Shown: in pieces, positions 1-8,758 of the stretch | Position numbering within the stretch: the first letter of the stretch is position 1 | Layout of the letters: each line of letters begins with the position of its first letter | Program-made: the position numbers and the translations under genes | The notes under the pieces: model-generated | Database searches by the model: none | The model's input: only the letters and a program-made list of their open reading frames with translations | Told to the model about the DNA's origin: nothing | Source: Sodalis ligni | GTDB taxonomy: Bacteria; Pseudomonadota; Gammaproteobacteria; Enterobacterales; Enterobacteriaceae | Direction: 5' to 3' | NCBI RefSeq assembly: GCF_016865525.2 | Contig: NZ_CP075169.1 | Span: forward strand, 5,146,337-5,210,336 | DNA: 64,000 bases

Positions 1-357
1 ATGTCCGTTGCTTTGCTCGATGGCAGCCTGCGCCCGTGATTTGCGGGTCAGGTCCAGCACCAGGCGGATGCTCTGCGGGTCCGGAGCCTGACTGGTACGA
101 ACGCGGCTGATGATATTCTGGCCGTTGAAGTCCAGCGGCAATCCCTGCGGCGGCATGCTCTGACGGATATCCACCACCACCCGTTCAGGATTGTGCAGCG
201 AAAAAAAGGCATAAACCGGCTGTTCGCCAAAACCCAAGGTGACCGTGGATTGCTCGGTTCCGTTTGTCACATTGATATCCGTAAGATTTGCCGCGCCGAC
301 ATGGCCTGCCAGACACATTAGAACGATAACCAAAACCATCCTGATTCTAAGTATCAT
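1..357 (-). CDS. amiB: N-acetylmuramoyl-L-alanine amidase AmiB, N-terminal part
   Basis: The gene runs off the left edge, so only the first 119 codons are seen. The translation opens with a signal peptide ([22 protein letters not shown]) and continues into an AMIN domain (…[16 protein letters not shown]…), the N-terminal peptidoglycan/septum-targeting domain of periplasmic AmiB. The zinc amidase domain lies outside the window. AmiB cleaves the amide bond between muramic acid and the stem peptide during cell separation. The ATG at 357 overlaps the TGA of tsaE by four bases (ATGA), indicating translational coupling in the tsaE-amiB operon, the order seen in E. coli. This frame is supported by the signal peptide and AMIN sequence; competing frames here are shadows. 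Confidence 0.9.
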   Translation of the reverse strand, partial: MILRIRMVLVIVLMCLAGHVGAANLTDINVTNGTEQSTVTLGFGEQPVYAFFSLHNPERVVVDIRQSMPPQGLPLDFNGQNIISRVRTSQAPDPQSIRLVLDLTRKSRAQAAIEQSNGH

Positions 358-833
358 TTATGGGATCCCCGCCAAGACGCCATCCGCGCCGGTATCCCTG
401 CGGCCTTTGCGGACCGGGGCTCTATCAGGGCCTGCCGGCCGGCCGCCGTATAGGCGAGCGTCAGCGCTATATCGGCGTCCGGCAGGATGCCTTCGCCCTT
501 CTGCGGCCACTCCACCAGGCACAGGCTATCCTGGCGGAAATAATCGCGTACCCCCATGAATTCCAGCTCTTCCGCATCAAGCAGCCGGTAGAGATCGAAA
601 TGATAAACGGTACCTGACGCCAATTCATAAGGCTCCACCAGAGTATAGGTGGGGCTTTTCACATTGCCTTCATAGCCCAACGCACGCAGGAAGCCACGGC
701 AAAGCGTGGTTTTACCGGCGCCCAAATCGCCAAAAAGATAAATCACGCATGATTGCGGGCAGGCATCGGCTAAAGCAGCCCCTAACGCGATGGTTGCCGC
801 TTCGTCCGGCAAAGGTATTACACATTTTTCCAT
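354..833 (-). CDS. tsaE: tRNA threonylcarbamoyladenosine biosynthesis ATPase TsaE
   Basis: 159 aa, close to the usual 153. The Walker A motif GDLGAGKTT is at residues 35-43, followed by the family signature [10 protein letters not shown] and HFDLYRL and the conserved VEWPQKGEG segment. TsaE is the ATPase partner of TsaB/TsaD in forming t6A at position 37 of ANN-decoding tRNAs. It lies 35 bp downstream of nnr and overlaps amiB by 4 bp, the same gene order as E. coli. The C-terminal 15 residues are poorly conserved, which is normal for the family. Confidence 0.95.
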   Translation of the reverse strand: MEKCVIPLPDEAATIALGAALADACPQSCVIYLFGDLGAGKTTLCRGFLRALGYEGNVKSPTYTLVEPYELASGTVYHFDLYRLLDAEELEFMGVRDYFRQDSLCLVEWPQKGEGILPDADIALTLAYTAAGRQALIEPRSAKAAGIPARMASWRGSHK

Positions 834-868
834 GTCTGATTTCTATATCTGATTTTAGGGTCTGCTTT

Positions 869-2383
869 TCAGGCGAAATGTTCAGGATTAACAAATCGAT
901 ATAACGCGGGCAATAAATCCGTGGCCAGCATGCCCCGCGTGCCTTTTTCCGCCGCCAGCCAATCGGCGGCCGCGCCGTGGATAACGCAGCCGGCGCACGC
1001 CGCATCATATAACGAGAGTTTCTGCGCCAGCAAACCGCCGATGATGCCCGAAAGCAGATCTCCCATGCCCCCCGAGGCCATACCGGCATTGCCCACATCG
1101 GCAATGGACGTTTGGCCGCCGGCATCGGCGATCAGCGTGCCCGCGCCTTTTAGCACCACCACGCCGCCATAACGTTTTGCGATATTTGCGGCGGCAAGGA
1201 AGCGGTCACTTTCCACCACGCCGGCCTTGCTGTTCAGCAAGCGCGCGGCTTCTCCGGGATGGGGCGTGACAATACGATTGTGACGTTTCTGCGGGTTGAT
1301 TGCCAGCAAGTTCAGCGCGTCGGCGTCCCATAACATGGGTTTATCATAATTTTCCGCGATACGTAGCGCATTTTTACCCCATTCCGACTGCCCCAAACCC
1401 GGACCTATCACAATGACGTCCGCCCATTCCAGACCCTGGCGAAGCGACTGGTCGTTAAGCGGTTCAACCATCAGTTCCGGCCGCGCGGTGAGCAGGGAAC
1501 CCACGTTCTCCTCGCGAGTAAGCACTCGCACCAAACCTGCGCCGGTGCGCAGCGCCGCCTCACCGGTCATGCGAATGGCGCCGGATAAACCGTGATCGCC
1601 GCCGATAATCACCAACCGGCCGTTATCCCCTTTATGCGCGCAGGGATCCCGCGGCGTTAGCCAGCGGGGGAGCAGGTCGGCGGTCAGCCGTTCCAATAGC
1701 GGGGTTTGCTGTTGCAGCCAGTTACCCAGCCCCAAATCGTCATAATGTAATTTCCCGGTGACGCTGCGCGCTTTGCCGGTGAGCAAACCGGGTTTCAACG
1801 CGATAAACGTCACGGTGTGCGCCGCCTTGATCACCGCCGCCGGCGCCGCGCCGGTTTCGGCGTTCAGCCCCGAAGGAAGGTCGAGGGAAACTATCGGCGC
1901 GCCATGGTCGTTGGCCCTGTGGATAAGCCCGGTATAGGGTTCCCGCGGCGCGTCCTTCAATCCGGTTCCCAGCAGGCCGTCAACGATCACATCCACCTGC
2001 GGCGGCCACTCTTCATCCACGCCGGCGATACTGCCTCCGGCATCCAGCCACGCCAGTCGGGCCTGTCGGGCTTCATCGGGCAAAGGCCGGCTGCCGGGGC
2101 ACTCTATTACCGTCACCGCCTTGCCCTGCGCCGCCGCCAGACGGGCCGCCACGTACCCGTCGCCGCCGTTATTGCCGTGCCCGGCCAGGATCAGGTAATG
2201 GCGGGCGTAGGGATAACACCAGTTTATGGTGCGCAAGGCGGCGTCCCCGGCTCGCTCCATTAATTGATACAGCGACAGGCCCGCCAGTTTGGCGGCCTCA
2301 CCTTCCCACCCCCTCAGCCATTCTGCGGAGTAGGCGGAATGTGGTAAACTTGACTTGTTTGTTTTATTCATACGGTCCGCCAT
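869..2383 (-). CDS. nnr: Bifunctional NAD(P)H-hydrate epimerase / ADP-dependent (S)-NAD(P)H-hydrate dehydratase
   Basis: About 504 aa. The N-terminal YjeF epimerase domain carries GHGNNGGDGYVAARL. The C-terminal ribokinase-like dehydratase carries HKGDNGRLVIIGGDHG, the VIGPGLG loop and NAGMASGGMGDLLSGIIGG. Together they repair damaged hydrated NAD(P)H. I place the start at 2383 (MADRMNKTNK…), which matches the E. coli N-terminal length; 2371 is an alternative. The divergent queG ATG begins at 2382, so the two start codons overlap and the promoters must lie within each other's coding region. Confidence 0.95.
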   Translation of the reverse strand: MADRMNKTNKSSLPHSAYSAEWLRGWEGEAAKLAGLSLYQLMERAGDAALRTINWCYPYARHYLILAGHGNNGGDGYVAARLAAAQGKAVTVIECPGSRPLPDEARQARLAWLDAGGSIAGVDEEWPPQVDVIVDGLLGTGLKDAPREPYTGLIHRANDHGAPIVSLDLPSGLNAETGAAPAAVIKAAHTVTFIALKPGLLTGKARSVTGKLHYDDLGLGNWLQQQTPLLERLTADLLPRWLTPRDPCAHKGDNGRLVIIGGDHGLSGAIRMTGEAALRTGAGLVRVLTREENVGSLLTARPELMVEPLNDQSLRQGLEWADVIVIGPGLGQSEWGKNALRIAENYDKPMLWDADALNLLAINPQKRHNRIVTPHPGEAARLLNSKAGVVESDRFLAAANIAKRYGGVVVLKGAGTLIADAGGQTSIADVGNAGMASGGMGDLLSGIIGGLLAQKLSLYDAACAGCVIHGAAADWLAAEKGTRGMLATDLLPALYRFVNPEHFA

Positions 2384-3521
2384 GTCATACCCTTTCGATT
2401 TGATAGAATTAGCCCGGCTCATCAAGGAGTGGGGTCTGGCTCTGGGTTTTCAACAGGTCGGCATCTGCGATACCGATCTTGCCGCTCATGAATCCGTGCT
2501 GCAAGCCTGGCTGGACAACCAATACCACGGCGATATGGAATGGATGGCGCGCCACGGCAGTCTGCGCGCTCGTCCGCATGAGCTCCTGCCCGGCACCCTG
2601 CGCGTCATCAGCGTCAGAATGAATTACCTACCCGCCAACGCCGCTTTTGCCCGCACGCTGAAAAATCCCCGGTTAGGTTATGTTAGCCGTTATGCGCTGG
2701 GACGCGACTATCACAAGGTGTTGCGCCATCGTCTTCAACGGTTGGGCAATAAAATTCGCGAATGGTGCCAAGAAGTTCAATTCCGTCCTTTCGTGGACTC
2801 GGCGCCGATAATGGAACGCCCGCTGGCGGCCAAAGCCGGGATAGGCTGGGTCGGTAAACACTCACTGATATTACACCGCGAAGCCGGCTCCTGGTTTTTT
2901 CTCGGCGAACTGCTGATCAATTTACCCCTGCCCGTGGACCAGCCCCAACAGGATGGGTGCGGACGCTGTGTCGCCTGCATGACCGCCTGCCCCACCGGGG
3001 CGATTGTCGCCCCCTATACCGTCGACGCGCGCCGCTGTATTTCATACCTCACCATTGAGCTGCAGGGTGAAATCCCCGAGGACCTGCGCCCGCTTATCGG
3101 CAATCGGATTTATGGCTGTGATGACTGCCAGCTGATTTGCCCGTGGAATCGTTTTTCGGCGTTAACCGATGAAAAGGACTTCAGCCCGCGCGCGGCGCTT
3201 CACTCGCCGGAACTGCTGGAACTGTACAAATGGGACGAAACCACGTTCCTGCGGGCCACCGAGGGATCGCCCATTCGTCGTATCGGCCACTGGCGCTGGT
3301 TACGCAACATCGCCGTCGCCTTGGGCAACGCACCTTATGAGGAAAGCATCGTTTCGTGCCTGCAGGAAAGTCTGGGTAACGATGCCTTATTGGATAAACA
3401 CATTACCTGGGCGATAGAACGACAACTGCAACAACGGGAAGCCGCAACGGTCAATGTGCAGCCGGCCCGGCAACGGCGATTGATTAATGCAATTGAGAAA
3501 GGATTGGCGCGCGATGCCTGA
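2382..3521 (+). CDS. queG: Epoxyqueuosine reductase QueG
   Basis: 379 aa, collinear with E. coli QueG. It catalyses the last step of queuosine synthesis, cobalamin-dependent reduction of epoxyqueuosine in tRNA. Two [4Fe-4S] clusters are encoded by CGRCVACMTACP and CDDCQLICPW. The conserved stretches LLPGTLRVISVRMNYLP and YALGRDYHK are present. The start at MSYPFDLIE is chosen over an upstream in-frame codon at 2355 because it aligns with the E. coli N-terminus. A HEAT-like C-terminal region (residues about 300-379) contacts tRNA in the family. In E. coli the downstream neighbours are datA and the glyVXY tRNAs; here the same flank opens into the accessory island. Confidence 0.96.
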   Translation: MSYPFDLIELARLIKEWGLALGFQQVGICDTDLAAHESVLQAWLDNQYHGDMEWMARHGSLRARPHELLPGTLRVISVRMNYLPANAAFARTLKNPRLGYVSRYALGRDYHKVLRHRLQRLGNKIREWCQEVQFRPFVDSAPIMERPLAAKAGIGWVGKHSLILHREAGSWFFLGELLINLPLPVDQPQQDGCGRCVACMTACPTGAIVAPYTVDARRCISYLTIELQGEIPEDLRPLIGNRIYGCDDCQLICPWNRFSALTDEKDFSPRAALHSPELLELYKWDETTFLRATEGSPIRRIGHWRWLRNIAVALGNAPYEESIVSCLQESLGNDALLDKHITWAIERQLQQREAATVNVQPARQRRLINAIEKGLARDA

Positions 3522-3565
3522 AAATCGATGTGTAAAATTTGCCCGCGAACAAGAGACTAAAGGAC

Positions 3566-4068
3566 TGTGGATAAAATAAAAAAACCTTTGACAATCAATT
3601 GACACAAAAAAGACAAGCAATACAGAAAAAGTTTTTTAAGAGAAAAATATCCGCTATATCAATAGATTAAAATCTTATGCTGTAGCCATCACGATTTTGG
3701 AAAAAATATTATTGCCCACCAGCGTTGTGGATAAGTCTGTTTAAAACCTTTTTTTTGCTCAATAAGGGCAATCGATAAGGCGGAAAATAGCATGGGGATT
3801 GTCAATAAGATATTTCCTAGTCCCACCCCTTGAGAACATACATTTGTTGCATGCCTACTCCCTTGAAAGCGTGGGGGTTTTCCAGGGCTGGTAAAACCGG
3901 GGAAGGCATTATCCTTTAGTTTTAAGCCCCAGGCAAGCCGGATTTTCATAAAAAAATGGTGACAGTGGCATCTGTGCCGCCAATACATAAGCAGCCCTAT
4001 TGTTTAGTCAACAAGCGTAGCGCATAAATCAACCTGGCGCCAAGGCGGAAATGACCTTTTTATCCACA
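3566..4068. other. datA: Probable datA locus (DnaA-box cluster between queG and tRNA-Gly)
   Basis: Three perfect 9-bp DnaA boxes lie in 500 bp of A+T-rich non-coding DNA: TGTGGATAA at 3566-3574 and 3726-3734, and TTATCCACA at 4060-4068. A consensus IHF site (3657-3669) lies between the first two. In E. coli, datA is a DnaA-titrating and DnaA-ATP-hydrolysing locus next to the glyVXY tRNAs and queG, and its essential core is an IHF site flanked by two DnaA boxes over roughly 180 bp. The layout here (boxes 1-IHF-2 over 169 bp) matches. The third box touches the 3' end of the GH88 gene. Function is inferred from position and motif arrangement. This is also the content of the otherwise gene-free stretch 3522-4059. 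Confidence 0.75.
3657..3669 (+). promoter_or_regulatory. Consensus IHF-binding site in datA
   Basis: TATCAATAGATTA fits the WATCAANNNNTTR consensus at every fixed position. It sits between the DnaA boxes at 3566 and 3726, where IHF binds in E. coli datA. Confidence 0.65.
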
Positions 4069-5136
4069 CAAAGTCACGTCCTTAAGCTCCAGCAGCGCCT
4101 TGAGAAAATAATAATCGCCATAGGCCGTGGCCTGATCGATACCCAGCCCGTGCGGCAAATCGGCGGTGGCATGGGCCAGCAAGCCTTCATTGTCATCCAG
4201 CATGCAGTGGCGGCTCAGGGCGTGCAGAACGCTCACCGCGCTGTCCTTGAACATCACTTCACCCGTGAGGCGGTACAGACGCAGCAGTCCGTAGGCGCTA
4301 ATGGCTCCCGCCGAGGCGTCCTTGGGCGCCTCTTTGTCGGGGTCAAGATAGTCCCAGGGCGGAATACCGTCGGCGGGCAAATGGCCGATGATGTAGCGGG
4401 CCACCCGCACGGCGGATGCCAGCCACAGGGGATTGCTCCGCTGGCCGGCGAGGATGGCAAGGCCGGTCAGCGCCCACCCCTGGCCCCGCGACCAGGCGCT
4501 GTCCGCCGACAGGCCTTGCCAGGTATCGCCGCGCACCGGCTGTCCGTCAGGGGTGAAATGGAAACGGTGATAGACCGACCCATCCGCGCGCAGATGGTTC
4601 GCCAGCGTTTTCTCCACATGGCGGTTCGCCACCTGCAGCAGCCTATCTTCACCGCTTTGTTCCGCCGCCCATAGCAACAGGGGAAGATTCATCAGCGTAT
4701 CGATAAGCACCGCCCCGGACCACTCCTCCTGGCCGAAAAATCCCCAGCCCGGAATATATCCGCCGGCCGGGTTGAACTGCGCCGCCAGACTGCGGGCGGC
4801 GGCCAATGCCCCCTGGCGCCAGGACTCATTGCCGGTGATCCGCCAGCCGGTAATGGCGCTGGGATAAAACATAAACCCCAAATCGTGGTTACGGCTGTCT
4901 TGGGCGCGGGGCAAAATACGCTGGGTAAAATGTTCAGCCGCAGCGCGCAGCGCGGGATCGCCGCTGTGTCCATACGACAGCCACAGCTGCCCGACCCAAA
5001 AACCGCCGGTCCAGACGCCGTCCCGGGTGAATATATACTTGCCGTTTTCGGTAATATGGGGAAAATCGATAAACGTCACGCTGCTCTTTTTCACTTTCTC
5101 AACGCAGCCAGTGATTGCCGCCGTCAGCCAGTCCAT
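4060..5136 (-). CDS. Glycoside hydrolase family 88 unsaturated glucuronyl hydrolase
   Basis: 358 aa, the usual GH88 length. The family hydrolyses the unsaturated uronic acid at the non-reducing end of lyase-generated oligosaccharides (chondroitin, gellan, xanthan or pectin-derived). Recognisable pieces are GVWTGGFWVGQLWL, HDLGFMFYPS, LIDTLMNLPLL, WSRGQGWALTGL, DASAGAISAYGLLRL and YGDYYFLKALLEL. Asp85 and Asp146 align with the two catalytic aspartates (88 and 149) of Bacillus UGL. No signal peptide is visible, as expected for a cytoplasmic UGL. It is the last gene of the minus-strand run IclR-CoA transferase-crotonase-MFS, 141 bp downstream of the broken MFS gene, so it may depend on that transporter for substrate. 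The stop codon overlaps the third DnaA box. Confidence 0.85.
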   Translation of the reverse strand: MDWLTAAITGCVEKVKKSSVTFIDFPHITENGKYIFTRDGVWTGGFWVGQLWLSYGHSGDPALRAAAEHFTQRILPRAQDSRNHDLGFMFYPSAITGWRITGNESWRQGALAAARSLAAQFNPAGGYIPGWGFFGQEEWSGAVLIDTLMNLPLLLWAAEQSGEDRLLQVANRHVEKTLANHLRADGSVYHRFHFTPDGQPVRGDTWQGLSADSAWSRGQGWALTGLAILAGQRSNPLWLASAVRVARYIIGHLPADGIPPWDYLDPDKEAPKDASAGAISAYGLLRLYRLTGEVMFKDSAVSVLHALSRHCMLDDNEGLLAHATADLPHGLGIDQATAYGDYYFLKALLELKDVTLCG

Positions 5137-5277
5137 ACTATTCCTCTGTTATAAGTTGATTTTTTTCTCACCAGGACGAACCCGATTCGCAGGGGATGGC
5201 AGGATCATGCCCCCCCTGCAGGGCTTACTTTGGCAGGTGCCGGCGGCGGAAATTGCGTCGGCCGGCGCCGCCCGACG

Positions 5278-6554
5278 CTACGCCACGCTGGAATTACCGG
5301 CTAACTTTCCCGCTTCGGCGGCTTTTTTGGGTTTGATGGTCAAGGCAAACAGCACGGCGATACCCAGGCAGGCCGACATCATAAAATAGGAGGAATTGGT
5401 TGAATGGGTGACGCTGTTGAGCATGCCCACCAGATACGAACCGATAAACGCCCCCACCGCGGCCATGCTGTTGATCATCCCGCCGGCGCCCCCCACCATG
5501 GAAGCCGGCAATACGTCGTGCACCAGCGCGAAGAACGGCCCGAACGGGATATAAAGGCAGGCCCCGGTAATCACCAGCAGCAGGTAAGAGAGCCAGAAAT
5601 GGTTCGTGCCGAGGAACGGCAGCAGCAGGAAACAGCAGCCGGCTATCAATATCGGGAAAGCGACAAAACCCACCCGTTTTTGATATTTGTCGCTCAGCCA
5701 GGCGGCAATCATCATTAATATCGCCGCCAGGCCGTACGGCAGCGAGGACAGCAGGCCGGTTTGGGCCATGGAGATGGCGCCCGAGTGCAGAATGGAGGGC
5801 AGCCACATCAGGAAACCGTAAAAACCGATGCTCTGGAAAAACATCCAGCCCGCCAGCTTGATAACGTTGGCGGAACGGAAAACCTGTCCCCAGTTGGTCA
5901 TGGTCTCTTTATGCTGCTGCTCATTGGCCAGTTCGCTTATCACCGCCGCTTTCTCTTCCTTGCTCAGCCAGTTGGCCTGCTCCGGCCTGTCGCGGATAAC
6001 CACCCACCACACCACCGCCCAGATCACGGCGGGGATGCCTTCCACCACGAACATATGGCGCCATCCCCAGTTTTGCACCAGCCAGCCCGAAAGAATGGAC
6101 ATCCACAATACGGTAACCGGGTTGCCGAGCAGGAACAGCGTGTTGGCTTTGGAACGTTCGGAATGGGTGAACCAGCGTGATACCAAGATTAAAAGACTCG
6201 GCGTCACAATGGCTTCCACCACCCCAAGGGCGAAACGGATAATAATCAGCGAGGTGATATTGGTCACCAGCCCGGTTAACGTGGCGCAGATCCCCCACAG
6301 CACCAGGCTCCAGGTCAGCAGCTTGCGCACGCTCCACTTTTCCGCCAGCATCCCGCCCGGTATTTGCAGGGTAAAATAACCCAGAAAAAAAAGTGCTCCT
6401 ATCAAGGACGCCAGAGAGGATTAATACCCAGATCGTTACCGATGCCGGCGGCGGAGGCAAAACTGTAATTAGCCTTATCAAGGTAAGACAGGCTGTAAGT
6501 AATAAATATCGTCGGCATTAAATAGAGCCAACGGCGTACAGGCAGTTTGTTCAT
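5278..6554 (-). pseudogene. MFS transporter (ACS family), frameshifted
   Basis: Reading from ATG 6554 gives MNKLPVRRWLYLMPTIF… for about 50 codons and then stops. The remainder (MIGALFFLGYFTLQIPGGM… to the stop at 5278) continues in another frame. Compared with the intact paralogue at 36093-37370, one T is missing around 6415-6422 on the coding strand. Apart from this indel the two proteins are about 90 % identical by eye over 375 residues. The break removes TM1 from the larger open fragment. This family imports organic anions such as hexonates or glucarate. The gene lies between a crotonase and a GH88 gene on the same strand. It is either decaying or the result of an assembly error. Confidence 0.85.
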
Positions 6555-6697
6555 CTTGACTTACCTCAATAGGATTTATGTAGGCACCGAAATTAATTGC
6601 TTTATTTTTAAGTCAATACGTATCGTTGAATTGTCATTATTATGATGGCCTGCATTAATGCCGGCCACCCTACCGTAATTTCAAAGAGTATTTATTT

Positions 6698-7477
6698 TTA
6701 TAGAAATTTCGCCTCTCTTTTTTCTAAAAAAGCCGCTACGCCTTCCGCACAATCCCTGGTTTGGAAAATTTCCTGGCTGAACCGCAGATTTTGATAAAAG
6801 CAGTGTTCCGTGGACTGCATGCCGATGGAGCGTACGCCCTGTTTTATTAATCTTATGGCCTCAAAAGGTTTCAGCGCAATTTCCCGCGCCAGCTCCAGCG
6901 CCGCTTCCACCGTGGTGCCCGCCGGCGCCAGACGATTGACCATGCCCCATTCCAGGCAGCGCTTTGCCTCGACAAAGCTGCCGGTCATCATCAGTTCCAT
7001 GGCCTTTGCCGTCCCCACCAGCTTCGGCAAGCGGAATAATCCGCCGCTGCCGGGGAAGACGCCCAAATTGATTTCCGGCAGGGCGATTTTCCCGCTGTCG
7101 GATAGAATTCGCATATCGCAGGCCATGGCCATTTCAAAGCCACCGCCGCAGACCACGCCTTCCAAGGCGGCAATGACCGGTTTATTCAGAAATTCAATGG
7201 CATTAAAGGTTTCATTTTCTTTCTGCAGCTTTTTACTGATAACGTCATCCCAGACTTCCGGGAATTCTTTGATATCGGACCCAACGCAAAATGCTTTTTT
7301 TCCCGAACCGGTTAATACCACTACTCTTACATCGTCGTCCCGATCCAGCTGCTTCAATAAAGACCGTAATTCCCTGGACAGAGAAAGGGTTACCAGGTTA
7401 AGTGGCGGATTATTTAATGTCAGCAGCGCAACGGCGTTATTTATTTCCAATGTAACAAGGGAGTCGCTTGTGGTCAT
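6698..7477 (-). CDS. Enoyl-CoA hydratase/isomerase (crotonase) family protein
   Basis: 259 aa, typical for crotonases. The oxyanion-hole segments are visible: KAFCVGSDIKEFPE near residue 62 and EGVVCGGGFEMAMACDMRI near 105. The LPEINLGVFPGSGGLFRLP active-site loop follows. The usual GGTQRL is GGLFRL here, so hydration versus isomerisation cannot be assigned. It starts 8 bp after the CoA-transferase stop, so the two are probably co-translated; together they suggest activation of a carboxylic acid to its CoA thioester followed by alpha/beta chemistry, as in carnitine or mesaconate-type pathways. The substrate is unknown. Confidence 0.85.
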   Translation of the reverse strand: MTTSDSLVTLEINNAVALLTLNNPPLNLVTLSLSRELRSLLKQLDRDDDVRVVVLTGSGKKAFCVGSDIKEFPEVWDDVISKKLQKENETFNAIEFLNKPVIAALEGVVCGGGFEMAMACDMRILSDSGKIALPEINLGVFPGSGGLFRLPKLVGTAKAMELMMTGSFVEAKRCLEWGMVNRLAPAGTTVEAALELAREIALKPFEAIRLIKQGVRSIGMQSTEHCFYQNLRFSQEIFQTRDCAEGVAAFLEKREAKFL

Positions 7478-7485
7478 AATATGCC

Positions 7486-8670
7486 TCAGTGTTTGTTAAC
7501 CGATATAATGTTGTCTGAAATAAGCCGGCGGATAACCTCCTGGCTGTAGCCCAGTTCGGCGAGTATTTCCGCGCTGTGCTCACCCAGTTCGGGGGGGAGG
7601 CGGCGCAGCGGCAGCGGCTGTCCGTCATACTGATTCGGGTGGCCCAGCACCCGTACCGTGCCGGCCACCGGATGTTCCATTTCGATAAAGGCCTGGTTGT
7701 ACTTCACCTGTTCGTCTTCCACCACATCCGCATATTCATTCACCGGCGCATGCCATATCCCCTCCCGCTTGAAAATAGCCAGCCATTCCGCCGTACTTTT
7801 GCTCAGCATTTCCGACGCGACGCGGGCATCGAAATCAAGGCGCGCCGACATCTGGTCGGCGGCGGTGAATCCCTCCAGCGCTCCCGGACGGAAGGCCGCC
7901 CTCAGTTTGTCAAAGGGGGTCAGCGACAGCGTAATGTAGCCGTCGGCGGTGGCGTAAATACCATAGGGGCTTTGGTGAAAACGGCTGGACAGCCCGGTAT
8001 CCGCGCGGGGCGTCAGTTTGCCGCCGTTGAGGAAATAGTTGAGGGGCTCAATCTGTAGATCCAGCGCCGAGTGCAGCAGGCAGGCGTCCACCTTATGCCC
8101 CTGCCCGGTTTTTTCGCGGTGGAAAACGGCGGCGATGATGCCCAGCGCCGCCAGCGCGGCGCCATGCTGATCCACCAGAGCGGTCCCCACCGGCATCGGC
8201 GGATGCGAACCGGGACCGTTAAGGGCGGCCAGCCCGCTGATGCTTTGCGCCATCAAATCCTGGCCTGGCTCTTTCGCTTTCGGTCCGCTGGAGCCGTAGC
8301 CGGTACAGGAACAGTAGACGATACGGGGATTGATCTTACGGATATCCTCATATCCCAGGCCGAGACGGTCCATCACGCCCGGCTTAAAGTTTTCAATAAT
8401 CACGTCATACTCTTGCAGCAGATCGTAAATAATCTGCCGACCCTCGGCGGACTTGAGGTCGATGGCCATGGCGCGCTGGTTGCGGTTTGCCAGCAGGAAA
8501 AACACGCTGACGCCGTTGAGGTAGGTATCGCACCCTGACCAGGATCGTTCATAGGCCCCTTTCGGCGACTCGATTTTCACCACATCGGCGCCTAAATCCG
8601 CCAGCGTTTGCGCTGCGGAGGGCCCTTGCAAATAGTGGGTAAAGCTCAATACCTTGACGCCTTCTAACAT
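7486..8670 (-). CDS. CaiB/BaiF (family III) CoA-transferase
   Basis: 394 aa, full length. It starts MLEGVKVLSFTHYLQGPSAAQTLADLGADVVKIESP, the canonical N-terminus of formyl-CoA transferase, CaiB and Bbs-type enzymes. It continues with NRNQRAMAIDLKSAEGR, IENFKPGVMDRLGLGYEDI, PRIVYCSCTGYGSSGP and QDLMAQSISGLAALNG, the segment holding the catalytic Asp. It moves CoA between acyl donors and acceptors without ATP. It is preceded by an inverted-repeat operator candidate (8691-8713) and followed at 8 bp by the crotonase gene. The acyl substrate cannot be named. Confidence 0.88.
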   Translation of the reverse strand: MLEGVKVLSFTHYLQGPSAAQTLADLGADVVKIESPKGAYERSWSGCDTYLNGVSVFFLLANRNQRAMAIDLKSAEGRQIIYDLLQEYDVIIENFKPGVMDRLGLGYEDIRKINPRIVYCSCTGYGSSGPKAKEPGQDLMAQSISGLAALNGPGSHPPMPVGTALVDQHGAALAALGIIAAVFHREKTGQGHKVDACLLHSALDLQIEPLNYFLNGGKLTPRADTGLSSRFHQSPYGIYATADGYITLSLTPFDKLRAAFRPGALEGFTAADQMSARLDFDARVASEMLSKSTAEWLAIFKREGIWHAPVNEYADVVEDEQVKYNQAFIEMEHPVAGTVRVLGHPNQYDGQPLPLRRLPPELGEHSAEILAELGYSQEVIRRLISDNIISVNKH

Positions 8671-8690
8671 ATACGTTTCCTTTGTTCTAT

Positions 8691-8713
8691 ATTATCGAAC
8701 GAGGTTCGGTAAT
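8691..8713. promoter_or_regulatory. Inverted-repeat operator candidate for IclR regulator
   Basis: Arms ATTATCGAAC and GTTCGGTAAT (one mismatch) are separated by GAG and lie 21 bp upstream of the CoA-transferase ATG. The core GAAC-N3-GTTC recurs at 9544-9554 in front of the iclR gene that precedes this operon. Shared half-sites at two promoters next to an IclR gene suggest an IclR operator. Confidence 0.5.
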
Positions 8714-8758
8714 ATTACACATCAAATCACCGCCAATGGGATGACCGTCAGATGGTGA

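Noticed and set aside
3689..3988. 99-codon minus-strand frame in the queG-GH88 gap
   Set aside because: It covers the DnaA-box/IHF region, has no ribosome site or recognisable domain, and is better explained as conserved datA DNA.
3566..4068. Chromosomal origin oriC
   Set aside because: DnaA boxes are present but there are no A+T-rich 13-mers, GATC clusters or mnmG/mioC neighbours; synteny indicates datA.
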